From positions 1,703,690 to 1,767,689 of the forward strand of contig CP137674.1 of the NCBI GenBank assembly GCA_037976565.1: DNA of 64,000 nt, given 5' to 3'. Positions 50,801 to 62,800 of this stretch are shown here, in pieces (the stretch's first letter is position 1; every line of letters starts with the position of its first letter). This stretch comes from Mesocentrotus franciscanus. Lineage: Eukaryota; Echinodermata; Echinoidea; Camarodonta; Strongylocentrotidae. The notes beneath the pieces are model-generated. The model was not told the DNA's origin. It saw only the letters and a list, made by a program, of their open reading frames with translations, and did not search any database. The translations under genes and the position numbers were made by a program.

Positions 50801-53800
50801 CACATGCAACTGCTCTGGTGGTTGGTCAGGTGATCATTGTGACGTAGACTATGATTCATGTGAGGGTATGCCCTGCTACGAGGGGGTTATCTGCTTCGAT
50901 GAGCCCCCGTCTTCCGACGGAGAGTACACATGCGGCCCTTGTCCACCCCAGCTCTCAGGCAATGGTACCACATGCTTTGGTGAGCTTGATTTAAAGGGGC
51001 CAATCGAACTTATTCTTTTTTCTCCCCCTTTCTTTTTTTGCTGTGAATTGTTTGGGTTTTGGGTTTACTATATTTAAACTTTTAGCTTTCAACATTACTT
51101 ATGTGAAGAGAGATTGCGAATAAAATGTTCTTATAGTGAAGGTACAAGCGATTCAGGAGTAGACCACTCCACCCAAATACTAATATTTCACTTTCATCTA
51201 AGAAGCCACTAAACTGTAGAAGAATAAATTCGGAAGACATTTCGATAGTAAGTAAGTTTAAGTAAATTTGATTTAAATTCGATCATATTCAGTAAATATG
51301 AATTTTTTAAACTTCTTTTTCACAAGTTTAGCAGCAAATGTTCGACATTATCTCCTTCTGTTAAATGCATATGACATTGTATGTAACGGATGATTCAAGT
51401 AGGCGATAAGCCATTTTCATATAAATTGTCATTAAATCTGGTTCATCTCCTATTTTACCCTGCTTTTTTTAGATTTCAATGAATGTTCTGACAGCGATAC
51501 GAATGACTGTGAACAAAATTGTGAAAACAATCTAGGTTCTTACACGTGTTCGTGTAACACTGGTTATATTCTTGCCCTTAATCAACGTTCCTGTGACAGT
51601 AAGTAAACAAAAAATCTCTGAAAAGTTAGTAAATATAAGAGCAACAAGATTGATTTTGGTAAGGGTGTGTGGGCCTCTGCGTGTCTGTGTGTGTGTGTGT
51701 GTGTGTGCGTGAGTGCGTGTGTGTGTGCGTGTATAGGATATTTACCTGTTGTCCCGGGATTATTTGGAACAGTTGCTCTCATAAAAACAAGTTTCTTAAT
51801 TTTTAAAAATTTGACTTCCGGAAAAAGGTTTATAATAACATCTTTAAAAGGAAAAGTTTACCCTGATTTTAAGTTGGTTTTAATATAAGCAGAAAATAAA
51901 AGATACTGGTAAGTAAAAGCTTGAGCAAAAACTAATTAAAAATAAGGAAGTTATGAATCTTTGAAGGTGTGATAAATTAAACACAGATTGGCAACTCTGT
52001 GACGTATCTTGCGAGTTCCCCTCCCATTCGTCCTGTGCTAAAAAACTTCAAGATATTATATTTTCCTTCAAGTAAATTTTCGATCATACATTCATCTTAA
52101 TGTAATTATTGCAAATATGTTTTTATTCAACCCATGTAGGAAACAAATCTATTCAATCATCAATACCTAAGAAAATTATTGTTTGTGAAATATTCTGTTC
52201 AGAGCAAATTTGAGAGGAGCTCGCAAGATACGTCACAATGTTGCCAATTTGTGTCTCACTCATGACAACTTTAAAAATTCATAACTTTCCTATTCTAAAT
52301 CGAATATTGCTCAAACTCTCATATATTTGTTTTTCTCATTTTTCCGATTTCAATTAAAAAAAAACTTGATTTCAGGGTGGACTTTCCCTTTAAGTTTGTC
52401 AGAGGGTAGTAGGCATATGACCTAGCAACAAATAATTAATCAGTTATAATATCATAATAATACATTTATAGAGCGCAGAAACTATCCGACAGTAAGTATA
52501 TATTCTACTGTGCTATATACAACAGCTCCTGATATGCTTAGATTTACGGTTAATTGAAAAGATGTGCTTACAGTTTTGATTTAAAGATATTCACAGATGG
52601 TAATTTCCTGACTTATAATGGTAAGTTATTCCAGAGTTTTGGGGCTGCACAAGCAAATGCTCGATTACCTAGCGTTATTTTTGTTTTGATAGATGGGATC
52701 TGCAGCAACAAAGTATCTCGGGAACTGCGCAAGTTGCGATTGTGCTGATTAAGTTTGAAATTTAACAGTTCGTTGATATAAGTGGGAGCTTGACCAAGAA
52801 GTGCTTTATATATACAATCATCAAAATTTTGAATGTTATTCTTTGGCGTACTGGTAACCAATATAGATTTCTCAAAATTGGGGTGATCCGTGTGAATTTG
52901 GAACAACCACAAATCAGCTTTGCACAGGTGTTTTGAACCCGTTGCACTATTACAATAGTTCAACTTATTGGTGATACATGCATGAACAATGTCTTTCGTA
53001 ATGTCCTTATCTAAATATTTCCGAATACGTCTGAGATTATAGATCATGTAGTATGCTGATTTACAAACATTTGTGATGTGTTCTCCCATATTCAAATGCT
53101 CATCGAACTGTACTCCGAGATTTCTTGCATTAACAGATGGTTCTATTACAGAATCTCCAATTGATACAATGTTTAAATTGATTTCGGATGTATGTGTAGG
53201 TGTGCCAATGATCATTAATTCAGTTTTACTATCGTTTAGCATGAGCCTACTTTGCAACATTCATCCACGTACATAGTCAACACATGTTTCTAGAAGTGAG
53301 AAAAATCGCTCTTGAGCATTTTCATCAGGTCTGGATGATACATAAAGCTGTGTGTCATCTGCATAGCAGTGGCATGATATTTCGGGAAAATTCGTTTGAA
53401 CATTTGAAATGAGATTAGCAGTGTACAGGGTAAATAACAAAGGACCCAGCCGAGAACCTTGTGGAACTCCAAAAGGCACTTGGAAATCATCAGAGATCAC
53501 ATGATCTATTTTGATCTTTTGATATCTATTCGCCAAGTACGACTCTATCCATTTAAGAACCACACCATCTATGCCGAAACAGGCCTTTAAAGTTTCTGAT
53601 AAGCAAGAATGATCTATGGTGTTGAATGCACTACTTAGATCTAATAAAAGTAAAAGAGTGACTTTCTGGGAATCCATAATTTACCACAATAAATCATATG
53701 TATCTACCTATTATTGCTTAGTCCTCCAGACAAAGCAGTCATCGAAAATAAAAAAGTCACAGTTGTGCATACCCCACCCCGATATACCCTTCAGTCACGC

Positions 53801-56800
53801 GCACTCTACGTCCGCATACAAACTTCCTCTCTCTTTTTCGCACTCATTCGTTAAGGAGTACAGATAAGTCTCTAGCGCTAAATTTGGAGTTTTTTGCTCC
53901 TCGCAGCGTTTTGGAGTGCTTTCTTTCTGTCATTTCCAGTTCCAATTTGTTTTTATACATTTTGGTTCGGTTTTTAACCCTAAGTCACTTTATTTTGGCA
54001 GTAATTAGTGTTCACTTTTGCCGACCGAACTTCCCTTTTGAGTTCAGTCCCGGACACAGTAATTTGTGTACCGGGGCTTTTCACTTAGTGTTTTTGTTAA
54101 GGGATTTCTTTGTGCATACCTCTAGTATAGTTTACGGTGCGGCTCTATGGTTGAGCGCGCTGTGTGTTAATTTCTTGTTGACGCTAAGATAAGCGTTCTT
54201 CCTTTCTTCCCTTTGTTGACGCTTAGTTTAGCGTTCTTCGTTCGTAGCTCTTTTGTTTAGCTACGCTAGGACTGTTTGTTTAGCTTTGTTTAAGAGTTTA
54301 ATTAAACTGTTTTGAAGCGACGCTGTTTGTTGCGTGTTTTAGTCGACGCTTGTTTAGTTCGTCGATTGTTTGGTTGTAGTAACTGTTGCTTTTCTTTTGT
54401 TGTTGTTATCGCTTTTTACTTGGAAAGTTTGTTTTGTCTTATCCACAGGTTTCTAATGGACAAGGAGTCTGGATTTGGAGTGGATTCACTCCCCCAGTTT
54501 CGGTTGTCGGTACCGCCTCACTAGCGAGTGAGTTTGGTGCGGCAGGTAGGGGTAAGGGCACCCGAGTACAGGCTCGGGGCAGGTTACTCCACGCACTGGG
54601 TATTTTTGCCGAGTGTTTCGGGAGTTTTGCCCTGTAGTAAGTTACCGACGGATACCGCGTCCGGGCCAGCCAGCGGGCTGTGCTCCGGCGCCTGTATGTC
54701 GAGGTCTATAAATTCAGCTCAGCTAGAATATAGAGACTCCTACTGGTGGCTTTCCCCCTCGTGGGTCTGTCCGTCCGGTAGAGGCCCCGGGCTTCACGGC
54801 CCGGGGCTCTGTTGCGAGGCAACAGCCGTGCAAAGCACGAGCCATGCATTCAAGCATGAAGGAGACCCGGTTTACGCACCCGATTCATTTCGGCAGTATT
54901 CCTGCGTCCACATTTGGGGTGCCTGATAATAATCACGCCAGTGGAACGCCAAGGTCTCGAGCTCGCTGAGGCTTCTCACGAAGCACTGAAGCGAGCAGGC
55001 CCGGTCACTCCTCGCTTTGAAGCGAGCAGGCCCTGGTCACACCTCGCTGGTGTTTCTCACGAAACTTTGCAGCGAGCAGGCCTCGGTCTCACTCTCCGTA
55101 GTGGTTTCGCTGTAGCTTCTCAGGAGCATTTCAGCGTGAGAGCCCCGGTCACACTGACCGTGCAGATCTCGCTCACGTTTCTTTAGAATCAGTGAGGCGA
55201 GACGGCCTGAGTTTATCTGGCATTGGTGCTAAGCGGAAGAGAGCTAGCAGGGCCAAGAAGCCTCCTTCCTCCCCGTTGCGACGGGGAAGAAACGGAAGAG
55301 TGTGAGCGTCCTTGCCTCGGCTGGATCGCAAACAAAGAAGACAAAGAAGACAAAGGAATCGACGCCTGTGTCTTCCTTTTCGAGTTCTGCGCAGGCAGAG
55401 CTCAGAGTTCTCATGGAACAAATGTTCAATCAGCTGAGCTCCTCAGCTGTGTCGACGGGTGCACATACTTTGGCGTCAATTTCGTCACCTGGTATGTCAG
55501 CGGGTTCGGTACCTACCGTCCCCCGTGCCCCGGCTAGTGTGGTCGCGGAGCCCGCCTCTTTGTCTTCTGATTCGGATTCTTGTTCTGAATTTTCGGCTGC
55601 CGCTGTTTTGGCGTCAGAATCGTTACCTCGTACTGTCGTCTCTCGACAGGGTTTTGTCTCCCCGGCGCCTGCTGCTCTCGGCGCTCCGCCGGGCGAGGAG
55701 TCGTTGGCCTCGGTGGGGGTTTTACCTCAGCCGTATGATTCGGTCACTATGGATCGTCAGTGTGATTGGGATTCTGTCTCCATTGTCTCGGAGGATTCGC
55801 AGCTGGACTCAGCACCGGGACAATTTTCGAGTTTGGGCTCCGATGCGAGGGCTTTGTTAGAAAAGTATCTGCCTGATACTTTTTCTCGTCCCAGCACTGG
55901 GGCTGGTGTTCCGTCTTCGCTGTTTAAACAGCGTTCATCTCAGGATTCTATTCCCTGCCTGAGGAATTCAAGACTGAATTTGATAGGATTGCAGCTGACC
56001 CTATCGGGGTTTCTCGGGATGTGAGATCTCAAAGCTCTGCTTTTTCCTTCATTACGGAGGTTACTCGCAACTTTTTTGTTGCGAAGAAACTTTCGCCTGA
56101 TCTTGTTAATGTAGCGCTTCGTTTGGGAGTTAATCTCAAGAAGAAGTCGTAGGATCGAGATAAGCCCCTGGAGGTGATTTCATCTCTGACGGGGATTTCC
56201 CTTCGGCTCTCTGCCTATATGGGTTCTCTGGTCAGTCTCTTGGCAAGAGCTGACGAATTGGGAATTTCGGCGGATGATTTGTTAGTACTTCAGAATATCC
56301 TTTTGTTACTGTCGGGCCTCTTGTGGTCGTCAATTTCTTGCACTTCTATCGCGGTGACCTCTCAGCGCCGTCAGCTGGCGCTGTCGGAGCTGGGGTGTTG
56401 GAGCGGGATATTCCTTCTTTGTGTGAAGGCATTCCTTCGTCGGAACAGTTCCTTTGTGGTGGTCAGTTCACAGCTATGCTGCAGAAGGAGATTGATAGGC
56501 GTAAACAGGCCGCTGATTTGGCGCGGCATTTCCGCTCGCAACCTTTAACCAGGGGTCGTTCAAGACCTCCGTCTAGGTCGACTGGCGTGGGTTCACGTCA
56601 TTTTACTCCTTCTCAGGCTCCTCTTCGGCCTCCCTTTCAGATCCCTCGTCGGGCTCCGGCCCCAGCTCGGCCCCATTTACCCCCAGGCCCGTTCGGGCCG
56701 TGGCAGGGGTTCGTCTAGAGGTTGGAGTGGTCCGAAGTCTTCGGCCAAGTCCTTCCCTCCATCCAAGCGGCACTTTTGAAGGTTCGCCCGAGCGCTTGTA

Positions 56801-59800
56801 GACCGGGTCGGCGGACGACTCCGGGAGTTCCTTCCCTCTTGGGAAGCTATCACCGAAGACACTGTCGTGCTCTCAGTCGTGCGAGAGGGCTTCTACATAG
56901 AGCTGGTAGAGCCCCTTCCGAACGGCGCCATTCGAGTTCGTCAGCCTCCGTTGTCCGCCCCTTTCCAGCAACACATCTCGAACGAGATTCTCATGTTGCT
57001 GGAGAAGGGCGCCATAGAGAGAGTCTCGGACCACCCTGGTCTGAGTCTCTCTCCGGTTTTTGTCATCCCCAAGCGCTCGGGAAGTTGAGGATGATCCTCA
57101 ACATGAAAAGGATCAACCTGCACATAGCTCCCATGCATTTTCGCATGGAACATCTGGCTACTATCCTCCCTTCATTAGGTCCGGAGGATTTAGCGGTTTC
57201 CTTGGACCTCAAGGATGCCTACTTCCATATTCCCATCCATCCACTTTCAAGGGATCTTCTGGGGTTCGCCTTTCGAGGAGAGACCTACAGATTCAAGGCC
57301 CTCCCTTTCGGCCTGAGGCCAGCACCTCGGGTTTTTACCCGAGTGGTTTCGGCCCTCACGGCCTTTCTTCGAAAGCAAGGGCTCAGGCTGTTTGCTTATT
57401 TGGACGATTGGCTCCTGGTGGCCTTCGGGAGCAGTTGAGTCTTCTACTGCAGGTCACACAGGGACTAGGGTTCCTGGTGAACTGGGACAAATCCGAGTTG
57501 GTTCCCGCCCGCAGGTTGGTTTACCTGGGTGCGGAGTTGGATTTGCCGGCGCAGTTGGCCCGTCCCAGTGGGGACAGAGTTCGGTCCATTACCAAGGCGG
57601 CCCGGTCCCTGCGGCGTGCCCGCAGAGTGCCGGCCAAGCAGTGGCTCCAGTGGCTGGGTTTTTTGGCCAGCCTGGTCGATGTTTTCAGGATGCTCGGCTT
57701 CTCATGAGGCCCTTTCAAAGGCATCTTCTGAGGTTCTACAGACCGAGTGTAGATTCCCTTTCAGTCAGGATTCCTTTACCAAAGGAGATCAAGCTTCTGT
57801 TGGCCCCTTGGTTGGACGGCGCTTTCTTGACTCGGGGCAAGCCCTTTCGCGTGCCCCTGCCTTCGATCTCTCTGTCGACGGACGCCTCCCACCTGGGGTG
57901 GGGGTCACTGTTTGGGCAACATGGTGTCGGGGACTTGGGATTTTCCGTCCTTCCGCACATCAATGTTTTGGAAATGATGGCGGCGTTCGCTTCGCTTCAC
58001 CATTTCAGACAGTTGTTGTTTGGTCGCACGGTTCTACTGCTCACGGACAATACAACTGTGGCCTCTTACATAAATCGGCAGGGCGGCACGAGGTCGTCCA
58101 GCCTGGACGACTTAGCTGCTCGTCTGTGGCGGTGGTATCGATCGGTGGAGATCACGCCTGTAGCATCCTTCATTCCTGGCCAGGACAATCTGGTAGCAGA
58201 TTTCCTGTCCAGAGGGAGGTGCCTCCCTTCGGAGTGGGCCCTCCATCGGCAAGTGTTCGACCTTCTCCTCTCGGTCTGGTCTCCTTTGGAGATCGACCTG
58301 TTCGCATCCCCGTTCAATCATCGGCTTCCGATGTATTGTTCTCGAGTACGAGAACCGGAGGCTTGGGCGCTGGACGCCTTCTCGTTCCATTGGGGTCTCT
58401 CCGGGTTATGCGTTTCCCCATTCGGTTTGATTCCTCAGGTCTTGAGGAAAATCAGATCGGACAGGGCTTGGGTTCTATTGATCGCCCTCGTTGGCCGAGG
58501 AGGTCGTGGTTTCCGGACCTCCTGGATTTGTTAGCGGGTCAACCGCTTTGTCTTCCGCTGAAGGAGGACTTGGTGGCTCAGCCTCTCTCAGGGATACTTC
58601 ATCCGCGGCCAGCGGTCCTCCATTTGACCGCTTGGCCGTTATCGGGGAGGTTGCAAGAGCTGAGGGCCTCTCGGAAAGGGCCTCTCAGTTTTTGACCAGG
58701 AGCCGCCGAGTTTCGACGAGAGTGTTGTATAACTCTCGGTTAGAGGCCTTCCACCAGTGGTGTGAGGGGCTTGACGTGGTACCCAGGATGGCGATTATTG
58801 GTGTCATAGCCGATTTTCTTATCTCTTTATTTGACAAGGGTAGATCTCTGTCCACGTTGCGTGGGTATCGTTCGGCCATCGCTGCTATCCATGCAGGTTT
58901 CCCAGATGGCTCGAGTGTGTCTAACTCCCCTCGACTGGCAATGTTGTTGCGGTCCTTCTTTCTGGAGAGACCGCCCCAACAGAAGCTGACTCCTCCTAGA
59001 GTCTGCCCAAGGTTTTGGAGGCTTTATCTAAGCCTCCTTTTGAACCCTTGCCAAGGCTTCTCTGCACTGTCTCACAATCAAGACTTTGTTTTTAATTGCG
59101 ATTGCGTCCGGGCAGAGGAGAGGCACGCTTCACGCCCTTTGCCTTTCTCCGGGCCACATTCGCTGGGAGAGAAAGGGTGTGAGACTTATTCCCAAGCCTT
59201 CTTTCCTAGCAAAGAATCAAACTGTCTCATCGGGTCCAGTGGAGATTTTCCTTTGTCCTTTGTCCAGTGTCTCCTCAGTCGAGGAAGACAAAGTCTTGTG
59301 TCCGGTTAGGGCTCTGAAGTGGTATTTGGACAAGACTAAAGGTGTTCGGGAGAATGAGCAGTTATTCCTGATTACGCGGGAACCCTTCTCTCCTGCGTCT
59401 AAGGAGTCCATCTCTAGATGGATCATTGAGGCGGTTCAGGCCGCAGGTCCTGAGGCTCTCTCGGAAGGTGTGCCTCCTCGGGCGCATGACACCAGGGGTA
59501 TTAGTACCTCCTGGGCTTTGTTTCATGGTGTCGCCCTTCATGACATTATGAAGGCGGCCTTTTGGTTGTCGCCAAATACCTTTATTTCATGTTATCTCAA
59601 AGATATTCCGGCAAGTGAGGAACGTTTCGCTACTACCTCCTTGCTGGCGGCTTCTTCTTCGTTAGTTCCCCGTTAACCCTTTTGTTTGGGACATGCCTCC
59701 CGCTTTCATCTGTGTTGGTCTAAGCAATAATAGGTAGATACATATGATTTATTGTGGTAAATTAGTTAAATCATAACTGATTTTATTATTTACTATATAA

Positions 59801-62800
59801 ATCTATGTATCTACCTATGTCCTCCCTCCGGCCCCTCTCCTTGTTTACAACATGTCCCTGGTCTGTCTCTGGGACTGCGTGAGAGAGGAAGTTTGTATGC
59901 GGACGTAGAGTGCGCGTGACTGAAGGGTATATCGGGGTGGGGTATGCACAACTGTGACTTTTTTATTTTCGATGACTGCTTTGTCTGGAGGACTAAGCAA
60001 TAATAGATACATAGATTTATATAGTAAATAATAAAATCAGTTATGATTTAACTAGCCATCAATAAATCACTCTTTGTTCTTAGTAGTGCAGTTTCAGTAC
60101 TATGGAATTGTCTATATGCAGACTGAGTACATGGCAAAAGTGAGTTGTTATTGAGGTGATCCATAATTTGCCGGGTAGCAGCACCATCAACCAACTTCGA
60201 TATGTATTTCAGATTGCTAATAGGTCTTAAGTTGTTAAAATCTGCCTCAAGATCAGTTTTTTTTTCAATAATGGTGTGAAGAGGGCATTTTTCCATTGCA
60301 TGGGAAAGTTCTTGTAAACTTAATCCGTACCCCCAACCGTAAACAAAACCTAACTTATCATTAGTCAAAACAGATTTCTGAACCACAACCTAGATACAAA
60401 TAATCATGAAAAGATCATGGACAATAATTTACTAAATAATTCAAAGATATCTCTCCATTGATTGACTGATTAAATGATTGGTTCAGTTTTATTCGTATGA
60501 AGTATAAGTGTGTTTACTTTATGGAACATACGAGAGAGAGAACAAATGAATATATCTTGACAGGATAACCCATTAAAGGTAATAAATTTGTTAATTTCCA
60601 ATTACCATAATTATTGCACATGTTAGGAGAAATGTCCTCAGCTCTTACATGACTGTTAAATTTTTAAAGGGCTTTACCATGAAAGTTTTTCCTCATGACA
60701 TTTTTATATTTTCATCTTATCACAGAGATAAGTGAATGTGATGAGGCCCTGAGAAATTCCACTGAATCTGCCAACTGCACATGCGAGCCTGGTTTTCAAC
60801 TTGAAAATGAAACGTGTTCAGGTATGTAATTGTTAAGCTGGCTGTACCTAGATTTCAAGGGGAGCAAAATGAAGTCAAGGATTATTTTATAAATGGGGGT
60901 GGAGGTGGAAAATTTGTTTTTTCCGATCGATGAAAGAAATGCGTCATGTTTTACCAGCCATGTGAGGAGAGAAGAAAAAAATGTCAATAATATTTTGACT
61001 ATTTAAAATTCTTATAAATGACCGTTTAAACGAGGAAGAATGAGAGAGGCGGAGAGAGAGAGAGGGTTAAATAGCATAAAGGGAGAGGGGAGAAAGAAAG
61101 GGTGAGAGAGAGAGAAGTTTTAAAATGTGATAGAGCATTACAAAAAAATATTATTTCTCCTTACAATAGCCTTAAATTTAACAAGTTATAAGTTCTCATT
61201 GAACCCAGTTCTATAACAATGATTTGTTAATATCAGATCTGCTTTCAACTTTTATGCCATTTTTATTTATAATTCCGACTTCAATTCCGTTATTTGACAA
61301 AGATTTCTTTTTGATCATCAGATTTTGATGAATGTGCATCTGATGTGGACCAATGCTCGCCTGATATCTCAACCTGTATCAACCTCCATGGGGACTACAA
61401 CTGCACCTGTCATTCAGGATACGACAATTCATCCCCTATAGAATGTCAAGGTATGGACTAGTAGCAGCTCAGTGGAAGGGGATGGCTCAATTCCCCCTAC
61501 AAAAACGCTTCAAGGCCCCCATTCTTGATTATTTTTTAATCTAAGCGACGAAATCGAGGCAAGATCCCCCAAGCCCTCGAGCTCACAACGACCCCCTCCA
61601 CTAATATGTATATATTATACATATATATTTAATTCAATTCAATTTAATTTCACCAAATCATTTCAAAAACATATATCATACATACATAGAACTATATATT
61701 GTTACATAACAAAATTTAGAATACATGTATATACATTGGTACAACAATACAAAAGTTGCTTGGCAGGTAGCAGCCAGAAAGGAAGTGACCCTTATAAGTT
61801 GCCGACCTAAAGATATATAATTAAAAGATAAATACAAGTACCGAGGACATGACAAAATACAACCTATACAGGAAAAATATAAACAACACAGTGCCTGGCA
61901 TATAATAATACAGATAAATGAAACAAAATGTTTTTAAAAAATATCAATATTTTGCAAGAATAAATATTTAAACCTACTTTTAAAAACATTCAGCGATGGA
62001 GAATCTTTAATTGATGAGGAAAGATAAATCCAAATGATAGGTGCTTGGTACATAATAGATTTTTTTTTTAATGTGAGTAAGCATATGTATACTTATATTG
62101 CCGTGCCTGGTATGAACCTAATCAAAAACTCAGATTTTGAGTAAAAAATAAACCCAAGACAATACATTTTTGATTTATCACAACGCTTACAAGGGAGGGG
62201 GAGGTGAAATGGAGAGAGTAAGAATGAGATGGAGAATTAGAGGGAGTGTGACAGAGGGAGATAGAGAAAGAAGGGAGGAATAAGGTAGGGGAGAAAATGT
62301 AGGTCCCACATTATGGTCTGTGATCAGGAAGCAGAATGAGACAACAGGTTCACAGATTGCAACATTGCCAGTTATTTGTTAGCATGGTGGAACATGTCAG
62401 AGCGTTAACAAAAAATCAGCAAAAAAGAAAGATAAGAAAGGGAAAGGTCATTAATTTGTGCATACGGGTTATGGGTACATTCAAGATTAATTAATAGCTA
62501 CTTTAATCACTTAAACGAACCTTTTCCCCTTCATGCTTCCTGTAAATTAACGTTATGGCATGTCTCTTGTTAAATATACAACATTTTTCTTCTTGTGTGC
62601 CCTTTTAATCAGATATCGACGAATGTAAACTGAACACGGATGACTGCGAGTCTAGCCTAAATCATGTTTGCATGAACACACCCGGTAACTTCTCATGCGT
62701 GTGCAGTGAGAATACAACAGAAATCAATGGAACCTGCCGAAGTATGAATCTATTTCATTTGTTTTCTCAATAACCGGCTATTTCGAAATTACCGTCTGTT

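Larger units (their letters stand above)
53679..60052 (+). mobile_element. DIRS-like tyrosine-recombinase retrotransposon, copy 3
   Basis: Opposite orientation to copies 1 and 2, same strand as the host gene. 5' end ATTTACCACAATAAATCATA, 3' end CAGTTATGATTTAAC. TA lies on both flanks, and the interrupted LINE reads through if the element is removed with one TA. Gag, RT, RNase H and tyrosine recombinase follow in that order. About 6.37 kb, with a 16-nt deletion in RT after the YLDD box. Confidence 0.93.
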
